Source of the DNA: Rhodococcus sp. IEGM 1379
GTDB lineage: Bacteria > Actinomycetota > Actinomycetes > Mycobacteriales > Mycobacteriaceae
Assembly (NCBI RefSeq): GCF_030056815.1
Contig: NZ_JASHKR010000004.1
Location: 1-64,000, forward strand
Direction of reading: 5' to 3'
DNA: 64,000 nt
The stretch's first letter is position 1; every line of letters starts with the position of its first letter. Below are positions 1-9,847 of the stretch, one piece after another. The notes beneath the pieces are model-generated. The model made no database searches and was not told the DNA's origin. It saw only the letters and a list, made by a program, of their open reading frames with translations. The position numbers were made by a program, and so were the translations under genes.

Positions 1-265
<265 letters not shown>

Positions 266-312
266 CAGTAGGTTACCGGGTCTCTGTCGGTGGTCCACAC
301 TATGGTCTCTGT

Positions 313-840
313 ATGACTCGGTACGTTGCCCTGCTACGCGGCATCAATGTCGGCGGTATCAACATCAAGATGGTGGACCTGGCCCGCGTCTTCACTCAAC
401 TCGATTTCGAGAACGTCAAGACGGTCCTCGCATCCGGCAACGTTCTTTTCGACAGCGACAGCACAACTGTGGCGGCTTTGAAGCAACAGATCGAGACGGC
501 ACTGAACACTGAGTTCGGCTACGAGGCGTGGGTTTTTGTGCTGGACACACCGGCACTGAGGGCGATCGTCGACAACTATCCCTTCGATCCCGACCACGAG
601 GGCTGGCACTCCTACGCGATCATCGCGTCCGAACCTGCTGTACTCGACGAATTAGCTTCGCTGTCAGACCAACTCGATCCGAACCTCGAGCAGATCGGCG
701 TCGGCGACGGAGTGCTGTACTGGGAAGTCGAGAAGGGTATGACGCTCAAGAGCGTCGTCGGCAAATACACCGGCAAGCCGAAGTTCAAGGCGTTCACCAC
801 CACCCGCAACCTCAACACCCTCAACAAACTGCTGCGATAG
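313..840 (+). CDS. DUF1697 family protein
   Basis: This 175-residue protein starts MTRYVALLRGINVGG, the usual opening of DUF1697 proteins, and ends with a GKPKFKAFTTTRNLNTL block that is also typical of the family. The reading frame stays open to 178, but that stretch overlaps the RNase P RNA promoter region and does not resemble the family, so I chose the ATG at 313. The molecular function of DUF1697 is not established. It is followed 20 bases later by a permease gene on the same strand; no functional link is evident. Confidence 0.88.
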   Translation: MTRYVALLRGINVGGINIKMVDLARVFTQLDFENVKTVLASGNVLFDSDSTTVAALKQQIETALNTEFGYEAWVFVLDTPALRAIVDNYPFDPDHEGWHSYAIIASEPAVLDELASLSDQLDPNLEQIGVGDGVLYWEVEKGMTLKSVVGKYTGKPKFKAFTTTRNLNTLNKLLR

Positions 841-860
841 AACTCGGCTGACACCCGCCC

Positions 861-2120
861 GTGAATCTGCTTCCGATCCTTCTGGTCGCCGCGGTCCTGA
901 TCTTCGCGATCGCCCGCCCGCGTGGTCTTCCCGAAATAGTTGTCGCCGGCCCCGCTGCGCTGGTCGTCGTACTCACCGGCGCAGTCAGCCTCACCGAGGC
1001 CCGTACCGAAGTAGCGACGATGACTCCGACCGTCGTCTTCCTGGTGGCGGTGCTGATACTCGCGCACGCCGCCGATGCGTTGGGTGTCTTCGGTTGGGTA
1101 AGCCAAGTCCTGCAGAAACAATCACGGCGCGACCCACGACGACTCCTGATCTGCGTGTTCATCGCGGCCGCCATGACTACTGCGGTCCTGAGCCTCGACG
1201 CGACCGTCGTCCTTCTGACACCGGCAGTGATCGGGGCAGCCCGAGCAGTGGGGGCCAGTCCGCGCCCCCACTCGTATGCCGCTGCGCACCTCTCCAATTC
1301 GGCTTCGACGCTGCTGCCGATTTCCAATCTGACGAACCTCATCGCATTCTCGGCGACAGGTCTGACCTTCCTGCATTTCACCGCGCTGATGGCCCTGCCG
1401 TGGGTTGTGACGATCGTGATGGAGTACCTGATATTCCGGCTGTTCTTTCGGACGGAGCTGAAAGCGACCAGTGACGCGGAACTGAAAGCGACCGATCATG
1501 CCGAGCCTGCTCAGCCGAGCCCGCGCGTGCATGCGCCGACCCTGCCGTTGGTTGTCATCGGAGCAACGCTCGTCGGCTTTGCCGCTTCGGGATTCGTCGG
1601 TATCGAGCCTGCCTGGGTCGCGGTTGCGGGCGCCTGCGTGCTCAGCAGTGTGGCGTTGCGTCGACGCCGAACCGATCTACGAAAAATTCTGTACGCCGCA
1701 GACCTGTGGTTCTGTGCTTTTGTCTTGGTGCTCGGCGTTGTCGTGGCAGGCGTCGCGCACGGACCGATCGGAGACTGGATCGGACGGATCCTGCCGTCGG
1801 ACACGAGCTTCGTCTCACTGTTCGTTGTTGCGACGGTGGCGGCGCTGGCCTCGAATCTGGTGAACAATCTGCCGGCCACGTTGTTGATGATCGCGGCACT
1901 CGGTCCGTCGGCGCCACCGGGGCTACTGCTGGCCATGCTCATCGGGGTCAACCTCGGACCCAACCTGACTTATGTCGGTTCACTGGCGACGATGCTGTGG
2001 AGGCGTGTGGCCACCAGCGTGGGCGCTGCGCCCACGCTGGCAACCTTCACAAAGCTCGGCCTGGCCACAACGCCGCTCACCCTGCTTGTCGCGGTGAGCG
2101 CACTGTGGCTGGTGTTGTAA
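861..2120 (+). CDS. ArsB/NhaD (SLC13-like) superfamily permease
   Basis: A 419-residue integral membrane protein with about ten to twelve hydrophobic segments. Two inverted-repeat-like signatures, SNSASTLLPISNLTNLIAF near residue 150 and SNLVNNLPATLLMIAALGP near residue 330, match the substrate loops of the ArsB/NhaD ion transporter superfamily. Members export arsenite or exchange Na+/H+ or dicarboxylates. No arsenic regulator or arsC lies nearby, so the substrate is open. It starts with GTG, without a clear ribosome binding site, 20 bases after the DUF1697 gene. The 3' end converges on the RNase H/phosphatase gene with a 12-base gap. Confidence 0.85.
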   Translation: MNLLPILLVAAVLIFAIARPRGLPEIVVAGPAALVVVLTGAVSLTEARTEVATMTPTVVFLVAVLILAHAADALGVFGWVSQVLQKQSRRDPRRLLICVFIAAAMTTAVLSLDATVVLLTPAVIGAARAVGASPRPHSYAAAHLSNSASTLLPISNLTNLIAFSATGLTFLHFTALMALPWVVTIVMEYLIFRLFFRTELKATSDAELKATDHAEPAQPSPRVHAPTLPLVVIGATLVGFAASGFVGIEPAWVAVAGACVLSSVALRRRRTDLRKILYAADLWFCAFVLVLGVVVAGVAHGPIGDWIGRILPSDTSFVSLFVVATVAALASNLVNNLPATLLMIAALGPSAPPGLLLAMLIGVNLGPNLTYVGSLATMLWRRVATSVGAAPTLATFTKLGLATTPLTLLVAVSALWLVL

Positions 2121-2132
2121 CTGGTGTTGCGG

Positions 2133-3260
2133 CTAGCGCAAGTGCGACGTGTCGTTCACAAGCCGAACGGATGCTCCCCCATCAGGATAGAACTCGGCGA
2201 TACTCAACGACGCCAAATCCAGATGCAAGCGGTACAGCACCGACGGACCGGCATCGAGTGCCAGCTGCACGAGAGTCTTGATCGGCGTCACGTGTGAAAC
2301 GACGAGAAGGGTTGCGCCGCCGTACGTTGCGATCAAATAGTCACGCGCGGCAATCACACGCTCACGGACCTCGTCGAAGCTCTCGCCTCCGGGCGGCTTC
2401 ACCGAGGTGTCGGACAGCCACCTATGGTGCAGTTCCGGATCACGCTCGGCCGCTTCACTGAACGTCAGACCGTCCCAGTCGCCGAAATCGGTTTCGATCA
2501 AACCCTTGTGCTCGATCACCGGCAGTCCCAGAACACGCGCCGATTCCTCGGCGGTTTCACGAGTCCGACCCAACGGCGACGAGACGATGGCATCGATACC
2601 GCCGCGGCTTCCGAATCGCGCTGCGGCCCCGGCAGCTTGGGCGCGGCCCAATGCGGTCAGGATCGGATTTCCCCGACCGGAGTAACGACGATCTACCGAC
2701 ATCGCGGTCTGACCGTGACGTAGCAACAACATTCGCGTCGGCTTGCCGGTGGTGGCAACCCAACCCGGCGACCCGGCGATCTGAGGTTCTGATGTCGACT
2801 CGGAGGGTGCGTCCTCCGGAGCGGCAACCGGTGCCGTCTTTGTTTCGATGCCGGCCGCAGCATCCATCGCCTCGTTTGCCAGGCGATCCGCGTGCGAATT
2901 CTCGGCCCGGGGAATCCAGGTGTACGTCACGCGGTAGAACTGCTTAGCCAATTCAGCGGCGCGCCGCTGAAGCGGAATCATGTCCGGGTGCTTGACCTTC
3001 CAGCGTCCGGACATCTGCTCGACCACAAGTTTGGAGTCCATCCGGACCTCCACGTCGGTCGCTCCGAGTTCACCCGCAGCGGTCAATCCGGCGATGAGTC
3101 CGCTGTATTCCGCCACATTGTTGGTGGCGATGCCGATGCTCTCCTTGCGCTCCGCGAGCACAGTGCGAGCCTCGTCGAAAACGACGGCGCCGTACCCCGC
3201 CGGACCCGGATTGCCTCGCGATCCACCATCAGCCTCGATGATGACCTGTGACGAACTCAC
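2133..3260 (-). CDS. Bifunctional RNase H / phosphoglycerate mutase-like acid phosphatase
   Basis: A 375-residue two-domain protein equivalent to M. tuberculosis Rv2228c. Residues 1-130 form a type I RNase H fold with the acidic residues in IEADGGSRGNPGP, NVAEYSGL and VRMDSKLVVEQM, which cleaves RNA in RNA-DNA hybrids. After a linker, residues about 175-375 carry the histidine-phosphatase motif LLRHGQTAMS; in mycobacteria this half acts as a CobC-like phosphatase. The GTG at 3260 gives a 4-base overlap with the stop of the zinc-ribbon gene upstream, matching the translationally coupled pattern of this operon. A longer frame to 3299 would overlap more and adds unfamiliar residues. Confidence 0.95.
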   Translation of the reverse strand: MSSSQVIIEADGGSRGNPGPAGYGAVVFDEARTVLAERKESIGIATNNVAEYSGLIAGLTAAGELGATDVEVRMDSKLVVEQMSGRWKVKHPDMIPLQRRAAELAKQFYRVTYTWIPRAENSHADRLANEAMDAAAGIETKTAPVAAPEDAPSESTSEPQIAGSPGWVATTGKPTRMLLLRHGQTAMSVDRRYSGRGNPILTALGRAQAAGAAARFGSRGGIDAIVSSPLGRTRETAEESARVLGLPVIEHKGLIETDFGDWDGLTFSEAAERDPELHHRWLSDTSVKPPGGESFDEVRERVIAARDYLIATYGGATLLVVSHVTPIKTLVQLALDAGPSVLYRLHLDLASLSIAEFYPDGGASVRLVNDTSHLR

Positions 3261-3994
3261 AGACCGGACTCCTTGGTACGAACCATGATTGCGCCGCACT
3301 CATTGCAGCGGACAACAGCATCGGACGGTGCGCCTGCAATGCGCGAAATCTCGGCACGGTCGATTTCGATCCGGCACGCACCACAACGGCGAGCCTGAAG
3401 AAGTGCTGCACCCGGTCCGCCTTGAGTGCGCTGCTTCTCGTACACGGCCAGGAAATCAGCCGGGAATTCGCCGACCAGACGTTCGCGATCCGCGAGGCAA
3501 CGCTCCTGCGACTTGTTCAGATCAGCGACTGCATCGTCGCGGCGACGCTTCGCATCGACCAACTCGTCTTCAGCCTGCGAAAGCTGCGCACCGGCGTGAT
3601 CGTGATCTGCCTGCAGCGCTTCACGCTGTTCCATGATTTCGAGCAACTCGTCTTCGAGGATCCCCTGCCGACGGACGAGGCTGCCCAGTTCGTGTTCGAG
3701 TTCGGTGAGCTGCTTCGCGCCCACGCTACCGCTCTGCAAGAGAGTTCGGTCTTTGTCTTCACGCTGACGAACAGCGTCGATCTCGCCCTCGAGCTTACGA
3801 ATGTCGCGATCGATGTCATCGATCTGGATCTCGACGGAAACCGACGCGTCCTTGCGGCTGATGCGTTCAGCCTCGAGACTGTCCACTTCCTGCTGCTCGG
3901 GAAGCGCGTTGCGACGGTGTGCGATCCGGGTGAGCTCCGCATCCACGCCGGCGAGGTCGAGAAGCTTGGCTTGCACCTGTGGTTGGACGTTCAC
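3257..3994 (-). CDS. Zinc-ribbon coiled-coil protein (Rv2229c family)
   Basis: A 245-residue protein of two parts: a long charged coiled coil (residues about 25-180, rich in E, R, D and Q heptads) and a C-terminal zinc ribbon built from RRCGACRIEI and VRCNECGAIMV. This matches the conserved actinobacterial CT398-like family found between NIF3 and RNase H genes. The role is unknown; nucleic-acid binding is plausible. The GTG at 3994 is preferred because AGGAG lies 9 bases upstream; the frame continues to 4030 without such a site. The 3' end overlaps the next gene by 4 bases (GTGA). Confidence 0.9.
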   Translation of the reverse strand: MNVQPQVQAKLLDLAGVDAELTRIAHRRNALPEQQEVDSLEAERISRKDASVSVEIQIDDIDRDIRKLEGEIDAVRQREDKDRTLLQSGSVGAKQLTELEHELGSLVRRQGILEDELLEIMEQREALQADHDHAGAQLSQAEDELVDAKRRRDDAVADLNKSQERCLADRERLVGEFPADFLAVYEKQRTQGGPGAALLQARRCGACRIEIDRAEISRIAGAPSDAVVRCNECGAIMVRTKESGL

Positions 3995-4089
3995 GCTGTG
4001 TAACTCCTGCTGTATGTCCGAGGTCGGCACGACTCATGAAAAAACTACTGTTGAAATGTTCGTGCAACCGTACCTTGATCGGGGCCGAC

Positions 4090-5220
4090 CTACGACGCAC
4101 TCAAGCACCACGGATCCGTGCGAATTGTCGATACCCGACTCTCCCACCCGGGAATGGACCCGAAGGCATCGTCAACCACCGACTTTGCCTGCCCGCACCA
4201 CGGAAACTCGCTGGCCCAATGCGCGACGTCGACCAAGGCCGGTCCACCGGCCCGCAGATGCTCGTCGGCGGGGTGATGTCGCAGGTCGGACGTCACATAG
4301 ACATCGACGCCCAATGCCGACACCGTCGCGAGATACGAATCTCCGGAGCCCCCGCAGACAGCGACTGTGCGCACCATCGCGTCGGGGTCACCCGCGGCGC
4401 GGACGCCCCACTCCGTCGACGGCAATGCCTTTGCGACACGCGCGGTGAACTCACGCAGAGTCTCGGGGTGCGGAAGCTCACCTATGCGGCCCAAACCCAA
4501 TGAACTCGGGAATGCTGCGAGTTCGAATACGTCGAAGGCCGGTTCCTCGTACGGATGCGCGGTGCGCAATGCCTCGAGCACGGCCCCGCGCTTGTTTCGC
4601 GCCGCGATGACCTCGACACGATCTTCGCTCACCTGCTCGATCGCACCGACACTGCCGACCGTCGGATTCGCCCCAGAGCCGGGAAGGAACTGGCCGGTGC
4701 CGGTCACCGTCCAACTGCACTTGCTGTAGTCGCCGATCCGGCCGGCGCCGGCCGCGAACAGCGCTTCCCTCACAGCGACGGTATCGGGGCTCGGCACCAT
4801 CACCACCCACTTGTCGAGCGGCGCAGACGGTTTCGGTTCGATCGGACGCAATACCGTCAAACCGAGAGCATCGGCGAGCGCGTCGGAAACTCCGGGATCT
4901 GCCGAATCTGCATTCGTGTGCGCCGAGAACAACGCACATCCCGCCTTGATCAGCTTGTGCACCAGAGCGCCCTTCGGCGTGTGCGCGCCGACGGTATCCA
5001 CCCCGCGAAGGAGCAGCGGATGGTGCACCACCAGCAGATCGGCACCCGAAGCAATGGCGTCGTCAACCACGGCTTCCGTCGGATCCACGGCGAAGACGAC
5101 TCGGCTCACGGAATCTGCCGGATCCCCACACACCAGTCCGACGGAATCCCAGGATTCAGCCAGTGCGGGTGGATACGCAGCCTCGAGGGCCGCGATGACG
5201 TCGGCAAGTGTTGTGTTCAC
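4090..5220 (-). CDS. Nif3-like dinuclear metal-centre protein (DUF34)
   Basis: A 376-residue protein of the NIF3/YqfO family (Rv2230c equivalent). It shows [12 protein letters not shown] near the N-terminus, [12 protein letters not shown] with metal-binding histidines, [19 protein letters not shown], the PII-like insert with [13 protein letters not shown], and the C-terminal [29 protein letters not shown] metal-binding block. Family members form hexamers and have been linked to GTP cyclohydrolase-like or metabolite-repair roles; the reaction is unsettled. The GTG at 5220 overlaps the cobC stop by 4 bases, which fixes the start; the frame is open much further upstream but only as antisense of cobC. 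Confidence 0.93.
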   Translation of the reverse strand: MNTTLADVIAALEAAYPPALAESWDSVGLVCGDPADSVSRVVFAVDPTEAVVDDAIASGADLLVVHHPLLLRGVDTVGAHTPKGALVHKLIKAGCALFSAHTNADSADPGVSDALADALGLTVLRPIEPKPSAPLDKWVVMVPSPDTVAVREALFAAGAGRIGDYSKCSWTVTGTGQFLPGSGANPTVGSVGAIEQVSEDRVEVIAARNKRGAVLEALRTAHPYEEPAFDVFELAAFPSSLGLGRIGELPHPETLREFTARVAKALPSTEWGVRAAGDPDAMVRTVAVCGGSGDSYLATVSALGVDVYVTSDLRHHPADEHLRAGGPALVDVAHWASEFPWCGQAKSVVDDAFGSIPGWESRVSTIRTDPWCLSAS

Positions 5221-6251
5221 AAAAACTCCTTCATCACGTCGATCAATATCGACACCTGCTGCGGTGGACGGACAGCGAGTCGCACGTGATTCGGGCCGAG
5301 TCCCGGAAACGTATCGCACCGCCGCACTGCGATGCCGCGAGTCCGCAGGTGCGTCCGCATCGCTTCGCCATCGGGAAGTTCGATGAGAACAAAGGGCGCC
5401 GCCGACGGTTCGTGGACGGCGACACCGATGGAACGTAATTTTTCGCATAGTGCGGCGCGCTGATCCGCGATCACGGCTGCCTTCGCCTGTGACTCCGCCA
5501 CCGCCGACGGTTCGCAACACGCTCTGATTGCTTCGATCTGCAGGCTGCCGAGCGGCCAATGCGCGCGTCCATGTGCCAGTTTTTCGAGCACGTCGGGTGC
5601 GCCGAGCGCATATCCGCAGCGCAATCCCGCCAGCGCCCAGGTCTTGGTCAGACTGCGCAACACCAGCACGTCCGGCAACGACAGGTCGGCAATGCTCTCG
5701 GTTTCACCCGGTATCGCGTCGCCGAAGGCCTCGTCGACCACAAGAATCCGGCCGGGACGACGCAGGGCCAGGATGTCCGCTTTCGGATGCAGCACCGAGG
5801 TCGGATTGGTGGGGTTTCCCAGCACCACAAGATCCGCTTCATCAGGCACAACTGCTGTTCGCAGTGCGTACGGAGGTTCCAGAATCACCTGCACCGCCGG
5901 CACGCCGGCCTCCCGCAACGCCAATTCCGGTTCGGTGAAAGACGGATGAATCAAGGCAGCGGACGCTGAACCCAGCCGCGGCAACATCGCGAACCCCTCA
6001 GCCCCGCCGGCCAGCAACAACACCTCGTCCGGAGTGCGTCCGTGCCGCGCCGCAACCGTTTCCCGAGCCCGCAATTCCGCCGGCGCCGACGGGTACGAAC
6101 CGAGCGTCGACAGCTCGAGTGCAAGACGTTCCCGCAGCCAGGGCGGCGGACCGTCCCCCTGAACGTTGACGGCAAAATCGAGTAGACCCGGAGCAGCGTC
6201 GACGTCCCCGTGATGACGCAGACTGTCCAGGTTGCCCGTTCCGATACTCAC
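5217..6251 (-). CDS. cobC: Fold-type I PLP aminotransferase, CobC-like (Rv2231c family)
   Basis: A 344-residue class I/II aminotransferase. The Schiff-base lysine is Lys203 in [13 protein letters not shown], and the substrate-binding block LGNPTNPTS is near residue 144. The enzymes make (R)-1-amino-2-propanol phosphate by decarboxylating threonine phosphate, or resemble histidinol-phosphate aminotransferase. The cobD gene 2 kb away supports a cobalamin role, as does the mycobacterial order cobC-NIF3. The start is uncertain: GTG at 6251 fits family length; an ATG at 6284 adds eleven basic residues. It is divergent from the HAD gene. Confidence 0.85.
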   Translation of the reverse strand: MSIGTGNLDSLRHHGDVDAAPGLLDFAVNVQGDGPPPWLRERLALELSTLGSYPSAPAELRARETVAARHGRTPDEVLLLAGGAEGFAMLPRLGSASAALIHPSFTEPELALREAGVPAVQVILEPPYALRTAVVPDEADLVVLGNPTNPTSVLHPKADILALRRPGRILVVDEAFGDAIPGETESIADLSLPDVLVLRSLTKTWALAGLRCGYALGAPDVLEKLAHGRAHWPLGSLQIEAIRACCEPSAVAESQAKAAVIADQRAALCEKLRSIGVAVHEPSAAPFVLIELPDGEAMRTHLRTRGIAVRRCDTFPGLGPNHVRLAVRPPQQVSILIDVMKEFL

Positions 6252-6307
6252 GCACCAAAGCCTACGGGCGCGGACACGGCTCACTTCGTCGGGGACAATG
6301 ACCTTCT

Positions 6308-6991
6308 GTGACTCAAACTCTCGACGCCTTCCCCGTAGTTCTCTTCGATCTCGACGGCACCATCACCGACTCGGCGCCCGGCATTCACGCCGGATTTCGG
6401 CACGCCCTCGCTGCCGTCGGACACCCGGAGCCGACGGAGAAAATGCTGGCCGCCGTCATCGGGCCACCGATGATCGACACATTTCGGTCGCTGGGAATGA
6501 CAAATGCCGAGGTAGAGACGGCAATCAACACCTACATCGAGCGCTACGACGCCGTCGGCTGGAGTGAGAACTCCGTATTCGACGGTATGGACGAGGTCCT
6601 CGCGCGTGCCAAGGCCAACGGGACCCGCTTGGGTGTCGCGACGTCGAAGTCCGAGCGGTTTGCCATCCGCATCCTCGAGCATTTCGGACTCGCCGAGCAC
6701 TTCGAGTTCATCGGCGGCGCGAGCAACGACGGTGTCCGCCGCGCCAAGCCTGATGTGATTGCGCACTCACTGACCTCGCTCGGGCTCACCCCGGTGACAG
6801 CGGCCGACGGCGGCACCCCGGACGTCCTGATGATCGGCGATCGAGACCACGACGTTCTCGGCGCAGCCAAGTTCGGAATTCCCGCACTGTTCGTCGAATG
6901 GGGCTACGGCAGCACATCCGAAGCCCACGGCGCTCATCGCTCCGTCGCGTCGACATCCGAATTGGGAGGACTCCTCGATGGCCGTCTCTGA
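6308..6991 (+). CDS. HAD-superfamily hydrolase (Rv2232/PtkA-like, phosphoglycolate phosphatase type)
   Basis: A 227-residue haloacid dehalogenase fold protein. Motif I is FDLDGTITDS with Asp14 and Asp16, motif II is VATSKS near residue 115, the lysine of motif III is in RRAKPDVIAHSL, and motif IV is MIGDRDHDVLGA. The cap domain is helical (C1), as in phosphoglycolate phosphatases. In M. tuberculosis the syntenic gene Rv2232 is reported as PtkA, a tyrosine kinase that phosphorylates PtpA. The 14-base overlap with ptpA suggests the two are co-translated here too. Start is GTG. Confidence 0.9.
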   Translation: MTQTLDAFPVVLFDLDGTITDSAPGIHAGFRHALAAVGHPEPTEKMLAAVIGPPMIDTFRSLGMTNAEVETAINTYIERYDAVGWSENSVFDGMDEVLARAKANGTRLGVATSKSERFAIRILEHFGLAEHFEFIGGASNDGVRRAKPDVIAHSLTSLGLTPVTAADGGTPDVLMIGDRDHDVLGAAKFGIPALFVEWGYGSTSEAHGAHRSVASTSELGGLLDGRL

Positions 6992-7451
6992 ACCCCTTCA
7001 CGTCACCTTTGTGTGCACCGGAAACATCTGCCGCTCACCGATGGCGGAGAAGATCCTTCTCGGACATCTCGAGCGCGAAGGGCTCAGCGATCGGGTCCGT
7101 GTGAGCAGCGCCGGGATCGAAAACTGGCACAGCGGCAAGGAAGCTGACGAGCGCACCAACATCGTCCTCCGAGCAGCCAACTATCCGACTGGGCACAGCG
7201 CCGCACAGGTCGACCCGGACCATCTGTCGGCAGACCTCGTTGTCCCCCTCGACACCGGCCACGACCGTGAGCTTGCGCATCTCGGCGTCCCGACTGAGCG
7301 AAGGCGACTCCTGCGGTCTTTCGACCGCGACGCGGACGGGAGTTCGGTGCCGGACCCCTACTACGGCGACTTCGACGGCTTCGAATTGGTCCGAGATCAG
7401 ATCGAAGCGGCGATTCCCGACATCCTGGTCTGGATCCGAGGACGGCTGTAA
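6978..7451 (+). CDS. ptpA: Low-molecular-weight protein-tyrosine phosphatase
   Basis: A 157-residue phosphatase with the P-loop VCTGNICRSPMAE (nucleophile Cys13, Arg19) and the general-acid loop DPYYGD (Asp126). It hydrolyses phosphotyrosine via a phosphocysteine intermediate. The syntenic M. tuberculosis PtpA is secreted into macrophages; in an environmental Rhodococcus the target is unknown. The start at 6978 overlaps the HAD gene by 14 bases and is preceded by GGAGGACT. Length is normal for the family. Confidence 0.95.
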   Translation: MAVSEPLHVTFVCTGNICRSPMAEKILLGHLEREGLSDRVRVSSAGIENWHSGKEADERTNIVLRAANYPTGHSAAQVDPDHLSADLVVPLDTGHDRELAHLGVPTERRRLLRSFDRDADGSSVPDPYYGDFDGFELVRDQIEAAIPDILVWIRGRL

Positions 7452-7500
7452 TCGTCGGAGCGAATTCACTCACCAATCGAGAACGGATACCGTAGTAGTC

Positions 7501-8394
7501 GTGCGAAGACTCAAATTTATGTTGCGGCCCGGTTGGTTGGTACTGGCAGCTGTGGTCGGCCTCTTCGCTTACCTCTGCTTCACGGTGCTGGCGCCGTGGC
7601 AACTCGGCAAGAACACCACTACCGAGCATCGCAACGATCTGATCTCCAATTCCATCAACGCGGAGACAGTGCCCGTCGGCGAGGTCATTGCCGACGGAAC
7701 TATCGCTCCGGACGACGAGTGGCGAAACATCACGGACACCGGGTCATACCAACCCGATGCCGATATCCTCGTCCGCCTCCAGTCCATCGAGGGCGCGCCG
7801 TCGTACGAGGTACTGACACCGTTCGTGCTGGACGACGGCCGAACCATCCTGGTCAATCGCGGTTACGTACGCCCGATCAACGGCGCCGAGGCACCTCCGA
7901 TCGCGGCCCCGCCGACCGATCCCGTCACCTTGAACGGTCGTATTCGTCTCTCCGAAGGCACAGCGCCCGGCCGGGTTCCGATGGTCGAAGACGGAGCGAA
8001 ACAGGTCTACTCGATCGACGCCCGACCGATCGGCGAGTTCATCGGCACCGATCTCGTCGACGCGTACATCCAGCTCGAACCCGATCAGCCGGGTGGTCTC
8101 GGTACCATTCCGCTCCCCCAGCTCGACGCCGGTCCGTATCTCTCATACGGCTTCCAGTGGCTCGCGTTCGGCATCATGGCGCCTCTCGGACTCGCCTACT
8201 TCATTCGGGCTGAATGGCGTGAGCGCCGCAAGGAGAAGGCGCTGGCCGAGGCCGGGACAACTCCCGACGACTCAACCCCTGAAGCACCTCCAGCACCGGC
8301 CCGAAGCAGTCGGCTCCGCAAGCCCGAGCCCGTGTCAGTGCCGCGAACGGCGAAGGAAGCCAGACTTGCCGACCGCTACGGCAATTCCCGCTGA
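7501..8394 (+). CDS. SURF1 family cytochrome oxidase assembly protein
   Basis: A 297-residue membrane protein with the SURF1 layout: an N-terminal transmembrane segment (WLVLAAVVGLFAYLCFTVL), the conserved LAPWQLGK stretch, a periplasmic domain containing ILVNRGYVRP, and a second transmembrane segment YGFQWLAFGIMAPLGLAYFI near residue 225. SURF1 proteins help assemble the haem aa3 centre of cytochrome c oxidase. A 70-residue proline-rich and basic tail follows. The GTG at 7501 gives a normal N-terminus; the frame is open to 7240 only as a shadow of ptpA. The last 60 bases overlap the convergent cobD gene. Confidence 0.9.
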   Translation: MRRLKFMLRPGWLVLAAVVGLFAYLCFTVLAPWQLGKNTTTEHRNDLISNSINAETVPVGEVIADGTIAPDDEWRNITDTGSYQPDADILVRLQSIEGAPSYEVLTPFVLDDGRTILVNRGYVRPINGAEAPPIAAPPTDPVTLNGRIRLSEGTAPGRVPMVEDGAKQVYSIDARPIGEFIGTDLVDAYIQLEPDQPGGLGTIPLPQLDAGPYLSYGFQWLAFGIMAPLGLAYFIRAEWRERRKEKALAEAGTTPDDSTPEAPPAPARSSRLRKPEPVSVPRTAKEARLADRYGNSR

Positions 8395-9336
8395 CACTGC
8401 CGCCGCACCGATCTGAACCACCGAGGACAGCCTCGACGCCCGACGCAAATCCGTCGGCGTCGGGGCTGTCCCGTTTCCGAGTACCGGGCGTTGTTCGACG
8501 CCATGCGCGTACTGCGTACGACCCCCGAGCGAAATCCCCAAAGCACCCGCCGCGCTGGCTTCGGCGACACCCGCATTGGGGCTCGGATGCGCGGACGCGT
8601 CACGCCTCCACGCCTGCAGCGACTCTCGTGCCGAACCTCCGATCAGCGGCGCCGACGCGACCGTGAGGACGCCCGTCAACCGGGCCGGCACGATGTTCAC
8701 CACATCGTCGAATCTGGCGGCAGCCCACCCGAAGTTTCGGTATTTCTCCGACCGATAGCCGATCATCGCGTCGAGGGTGTTTGCAGCGCGGTAGACGAAC
8801 AAGCCCGGAACTCCCGCGACCGCACCCCAGAACAGTGCACCGACTGTGGCGTCGGAGGTGTTCTCGGCGACGGATTCGAGTGCCGCTCGTGTCAGGCCCT
8901 CCTCGTCGAGTACCGACGGATCGCGGCCGCAGAGCGACGAAAGTAGCTCACGCGCAGCGGTGAGGTCTCCGGTCGTGCGCGAGGTCTCCAACCGAACTGC
9001 CATGTCGTTTCCCGTGCGGGCGAGCGACGTCCCACCCAGCACGGCCCACGTTGCCGCTGCCGTCACGCCGACGTCGGCCAGCCACCCGGCTCGAACAGCA
9101 ACTCGGCTGCTCACGGTGCCCAGCACCGCAACCCCGGTGATCAGCACCGCGACGTGGGCAACTCCGGCGATCTTGTTGTCACGATACGAAAACTGCTGGA
9201 GCGCAGCGGCGCTCGTCCCGAAACCGGCGACGGGGTGAAATCGTGCCGGGTCCGCAAAGCAACGATCGGCGGCAAAACCGAGTAGCAGGCCGACGGCGCG
9301 TGCAGTGGACGGAGAACAATTCGATGGGCGTGGCAC
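8335..9336 (-). CDS. cobD: Adenosylcobinamide-phosphate synthase CobD/CbiB
   Basis: A 333-residue polytopic membrane protein. It has the family opening GLLLGFAADRCFADPARFHPVAGFG, the central ESVAENTSDATVGALFWGAVAGVPG and YRAANTLDAMIGYRSEKYRNFGWAAARFDDVVN blocks, and the C-terminal NAGVAEASAAGALGISLGG. It attaches aminopropanol (phosphate) to adenosylcobyric acid in cobalamin synthesis, the step after CobC. It is convergent with the SURF1 gene, overlapping by 60 bases. The ATG at 9336 is kept; a GTG fourteen codons in is possible. Confidence 0.93.
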   Translation of the reverse strand: MPRPSNCSPSTARAVGLLLGFAADRCFADPARFHPVAGFGTSAAALQQFSYRDNKIAGVAHVAVLITGVAVLGTVSSRVAVRAGWLADVGVTAAATWAVLGGTSLARTGNDMAVRLETSRTTGDLTAARELLSSLCGRDPSVLDEEGLTRAALESVAENTSDATVGALFWGAVAGVPGLFVYRAANTLDAMIGYRSEKYRNFGWAAARFDDVVNIVPARLTGVLTVASAPLIGGSARESLQAWRRDASAHPSPNAGVAEASAAGALGISLGGRTQYAHGVEQRPVLGNGTAPTPTDLRRASRLSSVVQIGAAAVSAGIAVAVGKSGFLRRSRH

Positions 9337-9452
9337 TTGATAGTTCTATCAAGCCTGACCTGTCGGTCGAACAGAGGACTGTGACGGCCCTATTCGTCGT
9401 GTTTAGCTGATCCGGTTGTACGTCCACAACCGAATGAGCCTCGGAGACTTGC

Positions 9453-9806
9453 ATGAACTTCATCGTCGGAAAAGTGTGGCCGTACGTCCTCAATCTCCCG
9501 GTGATCGCAGCCGTTGCGCTCGCGGTGAGCCTGCTGCTCTACGGGACCAGCTCACGCAGTGATGTCTGCGATGCGTACAAGGATGTTGCCAGCGAACTGA
9601 ACTCGTATACCTACTTCCACAACACCTCGGTGAACGTAAGCCTCGACAAACTCGTGCGCGCCGCTGGAAACTACTCCGACGACTCCGACATCCAACAAGA
9701 TTCCAAGGATCTCGAAAGTATCCGCGACGAGTCCTACGAAGTCGACGAGATCGTGGACGCCACACGGCATATCGCGTCGACATGCGGAATCTCGCTCGTG
9801 TACTGA
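9453..9806 (+). CDS. Small membrane-anchored protein, unknown
   Basis: A 117-residue protein I do not recognise. Residues about 8-30 form a transmembrane or signal-anchor helix (PVIAAVALAVSLLLYG), followed by a soluble part rich in D, S and Y with two cysteines (SRSDVCDAYK and HIASTCG) that could form one disulfide outside the membrane. The ATG at 9453 has CGGAGAC upstream. It is the first gene of a plus-strand run of four ending at 12446, all with a membrane segment. Confidence 0.75.
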   Translation: MNFIVGKVWPYVLNLPVIAAVALAVSLLLYGTSSRSDVCDAYKDVASELNSYTYFHNTSVNVSLDKLVRAAGNYSDDSDIQQDSKDLESIRDESYEVDEIVDATRHIASTCGISLVY

Positions 9807-9847
9807 CAAATCCTGATATTCGCTCGACGGATTGGAGCATCCACATC

